The notes beneath the pieces were generated by a model. That model was not told the origin of the DNA. It worked only from the letters and a program-made list of their open reading frames with translations, and did not search any database. DNA of 64,000 nucleotides, from assembly GCF_011516635.5 (NCBI RefSeq), contig NZ_CP096255.1:3098501-3162500 (forward strand). Direction: 5' to 3'. Position 1 is the first letter of the stretch. The number at the start of each line of letters is the position of its first letter. This stretch comes from Bradyrhizobium barranii subsp. apii (lineage in GTDB: Bacteria; Pseudomonadota; Alphaproteobacteria; Rhizobiales; Xanthobacteraceae). The translations under genes were made by a program, and so were the position numbers. Below, piece after piece: positions 45,678 through 55,196 of the stretch.

Positions 45678-47489
45678 CTAGTTCGCCGCGGGCAGCGAGA
45701 ACACGGTCAGCGTACCGCCGAGTGCCGTGTAGTTGCTGAGGGCCGCGTAGCCACCGACTGCGCCGAGACCGGCGGTCGGATCGGTCAAACCTGCCGCCAG
45801 ACCGATGCCGGCCCAGCCGCCCACGCCGGAGAGCACTGCGACGTACTGCTTGCCGCCGTTCTCATAGGTCGTGACGTTGCCGATGATGCCGGAGGGAGTC
45901 TTGAACTTGTAGAGCTCCTTGCCGGACTTGGCATCGACCGCCTTCAGGTAGCCTTCGAGCGTGCCGTAGAACACCACGCCGCCGGCGGTTGCGAGCGCAC
46001 CCGACCAGACCGAGAACTGCTCCTTGTTCGACCAGACGATCTTGCCGGTCTTGCCGTCCCAGGCGATGAAGTTACCCATGTGGGTTTCGCCCTGCGGCGG
46101 ATACATCGAGAGCGTCGCGCCCACATAGGGCTGGCCCGCGGTGTAGCTCACCTTGAACGGTTCGTAGTCCATGCAGACGTGGTTGGTCGGAACGTAGAAC
46201 AGCTGCGTGTCCGGCGAGTAGGCTGCCGGCTGCTCGTCCTTGGTACCGAGCGCGGCCGGGCAGATGCCCTTGGTGTTGTGATCCTCGCCGCCCTTTTCAG
46301 TCGAGGCCGCGTCGAGAACCTTCGGGCGGCCATAGGTCGGCGAGTTCTTGTCCATGTCGACGCCGGAGGTCCAGTTCACCTTCGGGTCGTATTTCTCGGC
46401 GACCAGCAGTTCGCCGGTGACACGATCCATCGTGTAGGCGAGGCCGTTGCGGTCGAAATGGGTCAGCAGCTTGCGCGGTTGGCCGTTGATCGACTGATCC
46501 GAGAGGATCATTTCGTTGACGCCGTCATAATCCCACTCATCGTGCGGCGTCATCTGGTAGACCCACTTGGCCACGCCGGTGTCGGCATTGCGGGCCCAGA
46601 TCGTCATCGACCATTTGTTGTCGCCTGGACGTTGCTTCGGGTTCCAGGTCGAGGGATTGCCTGATCCGTAATAGATCAGGTTCAGCTCAGGATCATAGGA
46701 GATCCAGCCCCAGGTGGCGCCGCCGCCAATCTTCCACTGATCGCCCTGCCAGGTCTTGAGGCTGGAGTCCTTGCCGACCGGCTTGCCGAGAGCGGTGGTC
46801 TTCTCGGCATCGACCAAGATTTGATCATCAGGCCCTCCCGAGTAACCGCGCCAAGCCAACTTGCCCGTTTTGAGATCGTAAGCCGTCATGTGAGCCTGGA
46901 CGCCAAACTCGCCACCGGAAATGCCAACCAGGACCTTGTCCTTGACGACGAGCGCCGCAGAGGTTCCGGTCTCGCCCTTAGTGGGATCGCCGTTCTTCAC
47001 AGACCAGGCGACCTGGCCGGTCTTGGCGTCGAGCGCAACCAGTGTGGTGTCAGCCTGATGCAGGATGATCTTGCCGTCGCCGTAAGACAGGCCGCGGTTG
47101 ACCGTGTCGCAGCACATCACCGGGATGACGTTCGGATCCTGCTTCGGCTCGTACTTCCAGATGATCTTGTTCTCGTTGGAAAGGTCAAGAGCATAGACCT
47201 TGTTCGGGAACGGTGTATGGACGTACATCACGTTGCCGATGATCAGCGGGCCGCCTTCGTGGCCGCGCAGCACGCCGGTGGAGAAGGTCCAGGCGACCTG
47301 GAGCTTGCCTACGTTTTGTGCGTTGATCTGGTTCAGCTTGGAATAGCGGGTATTGGCGTAGTCGCCCGCCGGCATCACCCAATCTTTGGGATTCTGCGAC
47401 ATCTTGATCAGCTCGTCATTGGCTGACGCGCTGCCGACGGCGAGCATCGCCGCGGAGCCAAGATAGGTCGCCATTAGCACCTTGCGCAT
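45678..47489 (-). CDS. xoxF: Lanthanide-dependent methanol dehydrogenase
   Basis: A 603-residue PQQ dehydrogenase oxidising methanol to formaldehyde or formate in the periplasm. With the start at 47489: leader to about residue 24, vicinal Cys126-Cys127 ([10 protein letters not shown]), metal ligands Glu194 (GISGGEFG) and Asn278 (GSGNPSTW), and Asp320 with the extra Asp322 (EWDYDG) that specifies lanthanide over calcium; MxaF has Ala at the latter position. ATG 47489 is chosen over 47495 because GGAGGA abuts the first ATG but lies 6 nt from the second. First gene of xoxF-xoxG-class III ADH-gfa, facing an AraC regulator. Confidence 0.95.
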   Translation of the reverse strand: MRKVLMATYLGSAAMLAVGSASANDELIKMSQNPKDWVMPAGDYANTRYSKLNQINAQNVGKLQVAWTFSTGVLRGHEGGPLIIGNVMYVHTPFPNKVYALDLSNENKIIWKYEPKQDPNVIPVMCCDTVNRGLSYGDGKIILHQADTTLVALDAKTGQVAWSVKNGDPTKGETGTSAALVVKDKVLVGISGGEFGVQAHMTAYDLKTGKLAWRGYSGGPDDQILVDAEKTTALGKPVGKDSSLKTWQGDQWKIGGGATWGWISYDPELNLIYYGSGNPSTWNPKQRPGDNKWSMTIWARNADTGVAKWVYQMTPHDEWDYDGVNEMILSDQSINGQPRKLLTHFDRNGLAYTMDRVTGELLVAEKYDPKVNWTSGVDMDKNSPTYGRPKVLDAASTEKGGEDHNTKGICPAALGTKDEQPAAYSPDTQLFYVPTNHVCMDYEPFKVSYTAGQPYVGATLSMYPPQGETHMGNFIAWDGKTGKIVWSNKEQFSVWSGALATAGGVVFYGTLEGYLKAVDAKSGKELYKFKTPSGIIGNVTTYENGGKQYVAVLSGVGGWAGIGLAAGLTDPTAGLGAVGGYAALSNYTALGGTLTVFSLPAAN

Positions 47490-48003
47490 AGTCATTCCTC
47501 CGTTGGTCTCGTTTATTGTTTCCGAAGCATTGCTTAATCACCGGGCTTCTCGTCCGGCGTCTGCTCGTGCAGGGCGGTCACGTTTGGGACCAGAAACGAT
47601 GCTGTGCTGTTTCCTCCTCCGGATGAGAGCTACGGGTCCACGTGCAGGAGAGGCCCGTTTTTGTTGTTCCTGCCGCAATCCCTAACGACTTCGTCATCGG
47701 GAAACTTGCCCAAGAGGGAAGCCGGTTTGCTTGACAGCGCACGGACGCAAAGTTTTTGATTTTGCAGTAGCGAATTCAGCGGCTTCCGCGCGCCTTCGCG
47801 ACCGCCTTCGACGCTCAGGTTCCCCTTGACGGCGCTGCAACTAAGGCGGAGGATTAACCGTCAAGGGTGGCAATGGAACGATCGCGCTCGTTGCAAGAGA
47901 CCGCTCAAATTCGAGGTAAACGTCACGCAATCATGGCTGAGGGCTCCGGCAGCGCTGGTTGCGATTCGCGTCGAATCTGCAGATGAAACCAGCGGCTGGA
48001 TTA
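47490..48003. other. Control region between xoxF and the AraC regulator
   Basis: About 510 bp with no credible gene. It must contain the xoxF promoter and that of the divergent regulator. No clean inverted repeat was found; AraC proteins commonly use direct repeats, which could not be assigned by eye. Confidence 0.45.
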
Positions 48004-48972
48004 ATGTCCGACACCATTCACACGCTCTCGACGACCGGCCTGACGCCGAAGCGGCAGATCCAGAGCTGGATCGACGGGCTGACAAGCCTGTGTGGGCATT
48101 TCGACGTCGATCCGCTCGAGGCGTCCTCGCTCGAGGGCCGCATCGACTACACGAGCGTCTCGCGCCTGAAGCTCTGCCAGATCGAGGTCAGCCAGCATCG
48201 CATCGCGCACACGCTGGCGCGCGCCAAAGCCAATGAACACCCGTACATCAAGATCCACTTCCAGACCTACGGCGTGTCCTATTTCGAGCAGGAAGGCCGC
48301 CACATCGAGCTGAACCCGGGCGACATCATCGCCTATGACGTCTCGTGTCCGCATTCCATCATCAGCCCTGCCTTCACCCGCCACGACGTGGTGATCGTGC
48401 CGAAGGCCTTGCTGCGTGACCGTGGATTCCCGTCGCAGCGGATGCCGGCCTGCAAATTGTCGGCGAAGACCGGGACGGGGAGGATCGCCCATGATTTCGT
48501 CCACGCCACCTTCGACGAGGCGGCCAAGCTGTCGGCGAACAGCGCGGTCGGTGTCGCCGATTCGCTGATCGACCTCTTGCTGCTGCCGTTGCGCGAAGCG
48601 GACACGATGTTCGATCGCGTCGGGCCCGAGGCGATGTATGTGCGCGCGCAATTCTTCATCCGCGAGCACCTGCGCGATCCGGATCTGTGCATCGACCAGA
48701 TCTCCGCCGAGCTCGGCTGCTCCAAGCGCTATCTGCACATGCTGTTCTCCGAGCGCGGCACCACGGTGAGCGACTACATCTGGCAGGCGCGCTTGCAGAA
48801 TTGCCGCCAGGAGCTCGAGGCGCACGGCGGCAAGACCATCACCGACGTCGCCTTCTCCTGGGGCTTCTCCAGCTCATCGCATTTCAGCCGCGTGTTCCGG
48901 AAATATTTTGGCGTGGTGCCGTCCTCGATCCACAAGGCCCAGCAAGGCGCCGCGGCCTCGGGTGAGCATTAG
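48004..48972 (+). CDS. AraC-family transcriptional regulator
   Basis: A 322-residue protein. The N-terminal half resembles the AraC-binding-like domain of FeaR/OruR-type activators (YIKIHFQTYGVSYFEQEGRH, ELNPGDIIAYDVSCPHS). The C-terminal ~100 residues contain two helix-turn-helix motifs: ISAELGCSKRYLHMLFSERG and ITDVAFSWGFSSSSHFSRVF. Start 48004 (MSDTIHTL) is chosen; the longer frame from 47959 is less likely. Divergent from xoxF, so a candidate activator of the xox operon, sensing an alcohol or its oxidation product. This would differ from the MxbDM/MxaYX two-component control known in methylobacteria. Confidence 0.85.
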   Translation: MSDTIHTLSTTGLTPKRQIQSWIDGLTSLCGHFDVDPLEASSLEGRIDYTSVSRLKLCQIEVSQHRIAHTLARAKANEHPYIKIHFQTYGVSYFEQEGRHIELNPGDIIAYDVSCPHSIISPAFTRHDVVIVPKALLRDRGFPSQRMPACKLSAKTGTGRIAHDFVHATFDEAAKLSANSAVGVADSLIDLLLLPLREADTMFDRVGPEAMYVRAQFFIREHLRDPDLCIDQISAELGCSKRYLHMLFSERGTTVSDYIWQARLQNCRQELEAHGGKTITDVAFSWGFSSSSHFSRVFRKYFGVVPSSIHKAQQGAAASGEH

Positions 48973-49012
48973 GCGAGCGCCGCAGCCGCCGCAGGCCGCG
49001 CGGCGATATCTC

Positions 49013-49438
49013 TCAGGCCGATATGGCGACGTAGGGAATGCTGGTCACGAGAGCGACCAGCAGCACCGCGTTGCCAAGCATGCCGCTCCAATGCAGCCGG
49101 CGCAGCCGGTGCGGGGCTTCAGCATCGCCTGCGTCCCTCGCGCGGAGCTGGTCGTCGATCCGTTGCATGAACCAGCGGCGTCCCCAGATCGCCAGGGCCG
49201 CGAGCAGGCCGACGCCCATCGCGGCGACCAGGCGACCGTCGAGCAGGAAAGCCAGCGCTCCGATCACGCCGGCGACGCGCATCACCAGAAAATGGGCGTT
49301 GAACATCCCACGCAATAGCTGGGCGACGGGCTGGATATCGAGCTTCACCAGCAGGAAGGCGGGAGAGGCCAGCGTGAAGTAGCCCATCGGAAAGAGCAGG
49401 ATGATCATGACGGCAACGGCGACGCCATCCGGTGTCAT
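49013..49438 (-). CDS. Small integral membrane protein
   Basis: A 141-residue protein with about four hydrophobic segments (VAVMIILLFPMGYFTLASPA, VAGVIGALAFLLDG, LVAAMGVGLLAALAIW, MLGNAVLLVALVTSIPYVAI). Basic and acidic loops separate segments three and four. No family recognised with confidence. Start 49438 is the first ATG that precedes the first helix closely. Function unknown. Confidence 0.65.
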   Translation of the reverse strand: MTPDGVAVAVMIILLFPMGYFTLASPAFLLVKLDIQPVAQLLRGMFNAHFLVMRVAGVIGALAFLLDGRLVAAMGVGLLAALAIWGRRWFMQRIDDQLRARDAGDAEAPHRLRRLHWSGMLGNAVLLVALVTSIPYVAISA

Positions 49439-49572
49439 GCGATCGGCCTTTCTTGTCCGCCGGTGAGGGGGGCGGCACCGGCGCACAATCATAGCGGGAA
49501 AATGCGCTTCCGACACTAGGCTTTGGTCGGATGCCCGGCTCCGATGGGACAGCCCCGTGCGCCGCGCAAGGT

Positions 49573-50574
49573 TCAGGCCGGCTCGAGGCCGAGCGACCGC
49601 GCGCTCTCGATCCAGATCGGCAACTCGTGCTGATACAGGGCATTGGTCTCCTTGAAGCCGATGGCCGGCCCGAGCACGAAGGTCGCGAGAACCTCCTTCA
49701 CCTTCGGATCGCTGTTGGCGGCGACGCAGAGCGCCGCCAGGCGGTCGACCACCGGCTGCGGCGTCGCCTTCGGCACGGCCCAGCCGGAGAAGCCGCTCAC
49801 GGTGAAGAATTTCGACGTTGCGCCCTGCTCCGGGAGGGTCTTGATGGCGGGGATCGCGTCGACCTTCTTCGAATGCACGGCGAACACGGTGCCACGGTCG
49901 CTTTGCAGGACGGACTGCGCCGCCGTGTAGCTGCCCATTGCGGCATCGAGCGTGCCTTCCAGCATGCCCGTCCACATCGGCGCTTCGCCGCGGTAATGGA
50001 CCGGCTCGATGTTGAGGCCGTACTGCTTGTTGAGCTCGTTGATCGTCATGTGCGGGGCCGAGCCCGCGCTATAGGTGCCGAAGTTGACCTTGCCGCTCTT
50101 GCGCGCGAAGGCGACGAAATCCTCCAGCGTCTTGACCCCGGTCTTGGGGTTCGCGACCAGCAACAGGCCGGCGCCCGGAATGACGCTGACCAGCGTCAGA
50201 TCCTTGTCCATGTCGTAGCCGGGATTCTTCATCACGACCCGGTTCATGATGTAGGTGGTCGAGATCGAGCACAGGATGGTGTGGCCGTCGGGCTCGGCGC
50301 GGGCGACTTCTGCCGTGCCGATCGCGCCGGAGGCGCCGGGCTTGTTCTCGACCACGACGGTCTTGCCGACCTGCTTGGAGATGAATTCGCCATAGGCGCG
50401 CGCGAGCAAATCGGTCTGTCCGCCGGCGGGATAGCTGCAAATCATGCGGATCTGCCGCGACGGCCAATTGCCTTGCGATGCGCCTTGCGCCGAGGCGCCG
50501 CGCGCGACGAAGGGCATCGCGAGTGCACTGGTACCGGCGGCGATGAAGTGGCGGCGATCGAATTTTGCGGGCAT
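49573..50574 (-). CDS. Bug/TctC-family substrate-binding protein
   Basis: A 333-residue periplasmic protein: Tat-like leader DRRHFIAAGTSALAMPFVA, then NWPSRQIRMICSYPAGGQTD, GTYSAGSAPHMTINELNKQ and VHYRGEAPM. Second member of this family in the window, distinct from that at 671. No TctAB partners nearby. Ligand unknown, likely a carboxylate. Confidence 0.85.
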   Translation of the reverse strand: MPAKFDRRHFIAAGTSALAMPFVARGASAQGASQGNWPSRQIRMICSYPAGGQTDLLARAYGEFISKQVGKTVVVENKPGASGAIGTAEVARAEPDGHTILCSISTTYIMNRVVMKNPGYDMDKDLTLVSVIPGAGLLLVANPKTGVKTLEDFVAFARKSGKVNFGTYSAGSAPHMTINELNKQYGLNIEPVHYRGEAPMWTGMLEGTLDAAMGSYTAAQSVLQSDRGTVFAVHSKKVDAIPAIKTLPEQGATSKFFTVSGFSGWAVPKATPQPVVDRLAALCVAANSDPKVKEVLATFVLGPAIGFKETNALYQHELPIWIESARSLGLEPA

Positions 50575-50675
50575 GATTCCCTCCTGATTTTTGCCGACCC
50601 TACTGCATCAGGCTGGCGTGGTAGGCGAGACAGATTGGCGCATTCGACAAGGCCGCGCGGTGCCCATTTTGTGCG

Positions 50676-51707
50676 TCATCCGGGCGATCGGGTCTTCCAG
50701 ACGATCTCGGTCAGGGCCACCGCAATCAGGCCGAACGTACCGCCGATCAGCACGTTGACGATGCGCTCCTCGGCGATGCCGCCGGCAAAGGATGCGGCGA
50801 GCGCAATGAAGAAGCAGCGCAGGCCGAAGCCGACGATGTAGCGGGAGAACGAGATCAGGGTGAGGGTGGCCGCGAGAATCGCGATGGCGTAGCCGACGCG
50901 GCTTTGCGGCAGGGCAAGGCCCGCGAGAAAGCCGAGCGGCGCGCCGACGAAGGCGCCGATCGCCCGCTGCTTCAGCTTGCCGGTGGACGCTGTGAGGTCG
51001 CCGACCACGACGCTTGCGGCCGACCACATCACCCATTGCCCCTGCGCGAGGTTGAAGATCTCGACCAGGGCGGCTGCGGCAAAGACCGCCATGGCGGTTG
51101 CCGCTGCGGGCAGAAACCAGTCGGCCGCGGGCGGTCCGAACGAGGTCGCGGCATTGCCGCGCAGCCGCTGGTCGTAAATCTGGATAGCGCAGACGAGCGC
51201 CAGCGCGATCGGAGAGGAGGCGATGATCACGCCGGCATGACGTATCGCTTCCTCGGCGCTCACACCCTCCCGCACCTCGCAGGCGAGATAGACGGCGGGG
51301 ATGAACACCCAATTGCCGAGCGTGCGAAAATGTTCGCCGTAGCGCGTCCCCGCTACCGCAAGGAAGCCGGCGAGCGCCGTCAGCACCACGAATAGCGGCT
51401 TGACCGGAGCTGCAAGGAAAAGCGCGGCAAAGGTGACGAGGATGGCGAGATAGTGCCACGCGACGACTTTTGGCGGAAAGTGCTGCCTCAGCGCCGGAAT
51501 GAGCAGCGAGACCGCGACCAGCCCCAGGTTCAGCAGCGCCGTCTCGCGCGAGATGAAATAGGCGGCGACCATCGGGCCGACGACGATCAGCGCGCGCAGG
51601 AGCTCGCTGGTCTTGACTTCGCGGGAGAGGAGATCGCGCAGGTTGGTGGCGGAGCGTGTCGTGGGGGATTCACGGGGCACCAAAGGGGCGAACGAAACAC
51701 TATGCAT
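50676..51707 (-). CDS. FUSC-type membrane protein (aromatic-acid exporter family)
   Basis: A 343-residue membrane protein with about ten hydrophobic segments in two halves. The second half has GQWVMWSAASVVVGDLTAST then GKLKQRAIGAFVGAPLGFLAG, the FUSC/ArAE-family cytosolic hinge. Members export aromatic acids or related compounds. Start is the ATG at 51707 (MHSVSFAPL); the frame is open to 51866, but that extension is translated intergenic repeat and is rejected. Substrate unknown. Confidence 0.75.
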   Translation of the reverse strand: MHSVSFAPLVPRESPTTRSATNLRDLLSREVKTSELLRALIVVGPMVAAYFISRETALLNLGLVAVSLLIPALRQHFPPKVVAWHYLAILVTFAALFLAAPVKPLFVVLTALAGFLAVAGTRYGEHFRTLGNWVFIPAVYLACEVREGVSAEEAIRHAGVIIASSPIALALVCAIQIYDQRLRGNAATSFGPPAADWFLPAAATAMAVFAAAALVEIFNLAQGQWVMWSAASVVVGDLTASTGKLKQRAIGAFVGAPLGFLAGLALPQSRVGYAIAILAATLTLISFSRYIVGFGLRCFFIALAASFAGGIAEERIVNVLIGGTFGLIAVALTEIVWKTRSPG

Positions 51708-51768
51708 ACCACGGAAATGTGGTCGGCACTTTGGCGTGTGGAGCGACGGTCGCACCACACCCTCGCTG

Positions 51769-51874
51769 TCATCGCCCGGCTGGACCGGGCGATCCAGTAT
51801 TCCAGAGGCGCTTGCGATTGAATCGAGAGGCCGCGGCGTACTGGATGCCCCGCCTTCGCGGGGCATGACACCGG
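51769..51874. repeat. Palindromic intergenic repeat with two inner hairpins
   Basis: Outer ends GTCATCG...CATGAC and CCAGTA/TACTGG pair across the element. The left half contains CGCCCGG-ctgga-CCGGGCG, the right GCCCCGC-cttc-GCGGGGC. The left half recurs at 3707-3752. It lies between the FUSC gene start and the 3' end of the XoxJ-like gene. Confidence 0.7.
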
Positions 51875-51899
51875 TGATGTGACGGCACGTGTGGCTACC

Positions 51900-52829
51900 T
51901 CACCGTTGAATGATCTTCGTCCAGACATCGCCGAGGATCGCAGGCTCGCGCGGTGGCAGATAGGTGAGGCCGGCCTGCTTGCCGAATTCGGCGATCTTGC
52001 CCTCGGCGGCAAGGCTGGTCAGCGCCTTGTTGACCGCGTCGATCAGTGCGCCATCGCTGGCGAGCCCGACATAGCCGCGATTGGCGCCGATCGGATAATA
52101 ATAGCCCGACGCGGTGATCGTCGTCTCGGGATGCGCGGCGCGGTGGGCGTCGAAACGGCCGAGGTCGATCAGCGTCGCGTCATGGTCGCCGCGCTGGAGC
52201 GCGCCGAGGAGATCGTCGCGGCCGGGGACGAGATGGGTGATGCTGTCGATCAGGCGGCCCTTGTCGAAGGTCATCAGGATGGCATCGCCCAGCGAGCCGC
52301 TCTCGATCGCAAGGCGAAGGCCGCCGAGATCGCCGATATCGCCGATCTTGCGGCCCTGCGCTTTCGGCCCGAGTACCACCGTCATCGGCGAATAGACGTA
52401 AGGCTGGCTGGGCACAAGCACGCCGAGCGCGACGCGGCGGCGCCGGTCGTCGCGCGTGGCCCCGGCGAAGTCCGGCAAGCGTGCCGTCTTCATGCCGGGC
52501 TTGACGAGGGAATCCGTCGTCAGCGCATAGCCGCCAACCAGCGAGCAGCGCCCGTCGGAGAGCAAAGCGTTGGCCTCGAGCTGCGGGCTCGAATCCTCGT
52601 CCAGCTTGCTCTCGAACCACTGGATTTTCAGCGGCCGGCCGATCCGGTCCGCGATCGCCTGCGCCAGCAGCACGTCGAAGCCTGAATCCGGTTTGCCCTT
52701 GTGATGTACCGAGAGTGGAGGCCGGTCCTCGTCGAGACAGACCTTCGGCGGCTCCTCGGCCGCGCGCGCGGCGGTGGTCGCCACCGCGAGGATCGCGGCA
52801 ACGCTCCATGCGGCGAGCCAGGGTCTCAT
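51900..52829 (-). CDS. Quinoprotein-associated ABC-type binding protein (MxaJ/XoxJ-like)
   Basis: A 309-residue periplasmic protein of the family-3 solute-binding fold: leader MRPWLAAWSVAAILAVATTA, then VCLDEDRPPLSVHHKGKPDS and GFDVLLAQAIADRIGRPL. No permease or ATPase is encoded with it. It is third in a dehydrogenase-cytochrome-binding protein operon, the F-G-J layout, so it probably assists maturation or activation of the PQQ enzyme rather than transport. ATG 52829 overlaps the cytochrome stop. Confidence 0.75.
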   Translation of the reverse strand: MRPWLAAWSVAAILAVATTAARAAEEPPKVCLDEDRPPLSVHHKGKPDSGFDVLLAQAIADRIGRPLKIQWFESKLDEDSSPQLEANALLSDGRCSLVGGYALTTDSLVKPGMKTARLPDFAGATRDDRRRRVALGVLVPSQPYVYSPMTVVLGPKAQGRKIGDIGDLGGLRLAIESGSLGDAILMTFDKGRLIDSITHLVPGRDDLLGALQRGDHDATLIDLGRFDAHRAAHPETTITASGYYYPIGANRGYVGLASDGALIDAVNKALTSLAAEGKIAEFGKQAGLTYLPPREPAILGDVWTKIIQR

Positions 52830-53182
52830 GGCTTTCTCCTGCTCGAGACGAAGGCCCAGAGATTGCCGATCTCGTCGTCGCTCAAAATGTCGGCCCAGGG
52901 CGGCATCTTGTTGTTCTTGCCGTTCTTCACCGTCGTGACGAAGCGCGTCTTGTCGTCGGGAAAGGCGCGCAGGTCCGGCGTGATGGTGCCGGAATTCATC
53001 ATGTTGGGGCCGTGGCAGTGCGAGCATTTCGAAGTATAGGTCGACTTGCCATAGTCGATCTGTGCCTGCACGGGATTGCCGGTTGCATCGTCCGCGGCAC
53101 GAACGGTCGCCGCAAGCGCGACCGTCAGCACCGCGACGGTGGCGATCGTCGCCACCGTCTTGTGAGATATGTCCTTCAGCAT
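52826..53182 (-). CDS. c-type cytochrome paired with a PQQ dehydrogenase
   Basis: A 118-residue monoheme cytochrome: N-terminal signal MLKDISHKTVATIATVAVLT, heme motif CSHCHGPNMMNSG near residue 53, axial Met in NKMPPWADILSDDEI. Start 53182 is 10 bp after the dehydrogenase stop; the upstream frame to 53317 is shadow. It is the likely direct electron acceptor of the dehydrogenase encoded before it. Confidence 0.88.
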   Translation of the reverse strand: MLKDISHKTVATIATVAVLTVALAATVRAADDATGNPVQAQIDYGKSTYTSKCSHCHGPNMMNSGTITPDLRAFPDDKTRFVTTVKNGKNNKMPPWADILSDDEIGNLWAFVSSRRKP

Positions 53183-53192
53183 CGGGCCGTGG

Positions 53193-54857
53193 TTATTGCT
53201 TGACCGCAAAAACCCACAGCGAGCCGCCGGGCGGCACCTTGGCAAGCCGCTCGTCGCCGGAGAACAGCGAGTAGACGCCGCCATAGCCGGAGGTGACGGC
53301 AACGTACTGCACGCCATCCTGCTGCCAGGTCACCGGTTGTCCCTCGATGCCGGAACCGGTCTGGAACTGCCAGAGCTTCTTGCCGGTGTCGGCGTCGAAG
53401 GCCTCGAACTCGCCGGTCAGTGCGCCCGAGAACACGACACCGCCTGCGGTCGACAGCACGCCCGAGAAGCGCGGGATGTCGCTTGGTGCTTCCCACTTGG
53501 CCTTGCCGGTCATGGGATCGATCGCCTTCAGATGGCCGCGCGGGCCGTCGCCCCACTCCCAGAGGTCGGTGAGGTCCATGCCGAGATACCATTCGCCCTG
53601 CTTGAAGGTGACGGGCTCGGTCTTGTACCTGCCGCCGAAGGCGAGCGTGTTGGCATAGGCGAGGCCGGTCTGCGGATTGAACGACATCGGCTCCCAGTTC
53701 TTGCCGCCGAGGATCGACGGATAGACGGTGACCTTCTTACCGTCGCGCGCGTCCTTCGAGACGTCGGTCTCGATCGGCTTGCCGGTCTTCATGTCGATGC
53801 CGGTCGCCCAGTTCACCTTCACGTAAGGATTGGCCGCGAGCAGCTTTCCGTTGGTGCGGTCGAGCACATAGAAGAAGCCGTTGCGGTTGGCGTCCATCAG
53901 CACCTTGGTCGGCTTACCCTCGATATTCATGTCGGCGAGGACCATCTCGGCCACCGAGTCATAGTCGAACGGATTGTTCGGCGAGAACTGGTAGTGCCAC
54001 TTGATCTTGCCGGTCTTGGGATCCATCGCCAGCACGGAGCAGGTGTAGAGGTTGTCGCCGGGACGCACCGCCGAGTTGAACGGTCCGGGATTGCCGATGC
54101 CCCAATAGACCGTGTTGAGCTCGGGATCGTAGGAGCCGGTGATCCAGGTCGAGCCGCCGCCGAGCTTCCAGGTGTCGCCCTTCCAGGTGTCGCCACCGGG
54201 CTCGTCGGGCGAGGGGATCGAATGGGTACGCCAGAGATGCTTGCCCGTCGCCGGATCCCAGCCGTCGATGAAGCCGCGGGTGCCGAATTCGGCGCCGGAG
54301 ATGCCGGTGATGACGACACCGTCGGCGACCAGCGGCGCCACCGTCATCGAATAGCCTTCCTTGATGTCGGCGGCCTTCTGCCGCCACAGCTCCTTGCCGT
54401 CCTTGGCATCGAGCGCGATCACGTTGGCGTCGAGCGTGGTGCGGAAGACCTTGCCGTCATAGAGCGCGGCGCCGCGATTGATGATGCCGCAGCAGACGAT
54501 GCGCGGCGTCTCGGCGGGATACTCGACCTTGGATTTCCAGATCTGCTTGCCGGTCTTGGCGTCGACCGCCATGGTGGCGTTGTGCGAGGTCACGTAGATC
54601 ACGCCCTGGTACACCAGCGGCTGCGATTCCTCGCTGCGATCGTCGTTGAAACTGTAGTTCCAGACCGGGACAAGATTCTTGACGGTGTCCTTGTTGACCT
54701 GGTTTAGCGTCGAGAAGCGCTGGAGATTGTAGCCCATCCCGTAGTTAAGAACGTTCGATGTATCGGTCGCGCCCTTGACCAGTTGCTCGGTGGTCTGTGC
54801 GCTCGCACAAGTCGATGCAAGCATGACGAGGCTCGCGGCCATCGCAAAGCGTTTCAT
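53193..54857 (-). CDS. PQQ-dependent alcohol dehydrogenase with lanthanide signature
   Basis: A 554-residue quinoprotein, start 54857 with GGAGGAA upstream. Leader MKRFAMAASLVMLASTCASA. Vicinal Cys122-Cys123 (RIVCCGIINRG), metal residues Glu190 (GISGAEFG), Asn256 (GIGNPGPF), Asp298 and extra Asp300 (FDYDS). It is shorter than XoxF and differs throughout, closer to ExaF/PedH-like or uncharacterised type I dehydrogenases. It heads an F-G-J type operon with its own cytochrome and binding protein. An in-frame extension to 54998 lacks coding character. Substrate unknown; multi-carbon alcohols are likely. Confidence 0.9.
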   Translation of the reverse strand: MKRFAMAASLVMLASTCASAQTTEQLVKGATDTSNVLNYGMGYNLQRFSTLNQVNKDTVKNLVPVWNYSFNDDRSEESQPLVYQGVIYVTSHNATMAVDAKTGKQIWKSKVEYPAETPRIVCCGIINRGAALYDGKVFRTTLDANVIALDAKDGKELWRQKAADIKEGYSMTVAPLVADGVVITGISGAEFGTRGFIDGWDPATGKHLWRTHSIPSPDEPGGDTWKGDTWKLGGGSTWITGSYDPELNTVYWGIGNPGPFNSAVRPGDNLYTCSVLAMDPKTGKIKWHYQFSPNNPFDYDSVAEMVLADMNIEGKPTKVLMDANRNGFFYVLDRTNGKLLAANPYVKVNWATGIDMKTGKPIETDVSKDARDGKKVTVYPSILGGKNWEPMSFNPQTGLAYANTLAFGGRYKTEPVTFKQGEWYLGMDLTDLWEWGDGPRGHLKAIDPMTGKAKWEAPSDIPRFSGVLSTAGGVVFSGALTGEFEAFDADTGKKLWQFQTGSGIEGQPVTWQQDGVQYVAVTSGYGGVYSLFSGDERLAKVPPGGSLWVFAVKQ

Positions 54858-55196
54858 CCGTTCCTCCCAATATGCGCGCCTTTTGACGCTGCAGGAGCAA
54901 CACTCCGCCCGAACGCAAAACACGTCAATACGAAAGTCGCAAGTGCGTTGCCGATATGTTGGATGCCAGATGCCGGTCACCTGACAGAAACCTGACAACC
55001 GACTTTCACTTGTGCGCAGACGCTGAAAAAATTCCGTGGCATGAAGCGGAGACGGCTTCGGCCGCTCTGCCCGGGCCGTCGGGTTCCGCGAGTTGTGCGG
55101 TGCGCAGGTTGCAATTCCGGACTTGAACCGGGGCTCGCTTGTAGACTTATGTCGTTTCGATCCCCTACGAATCAGGGGGCTGGTCAGGAGGGTTTG
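54858..55196. other. Divergent control region between the PQQ dehydrogenase and lanM
   Basis: About 340 bp with no credible gene. Both divergent promoters must lie here. An upstream in-frame extension of lanM (from 55041) has no homology or bias and is not called. No operator palindrome identified by eye. Confidence 0.45.

Noticed and set aside
53169..54707. A 512-residue frame opposite the third PQQ dehydrogenase
   Set aside because: Antisense shadow; the minus-strand gene has signal peptide, metal ligands and ribosome-binding site.
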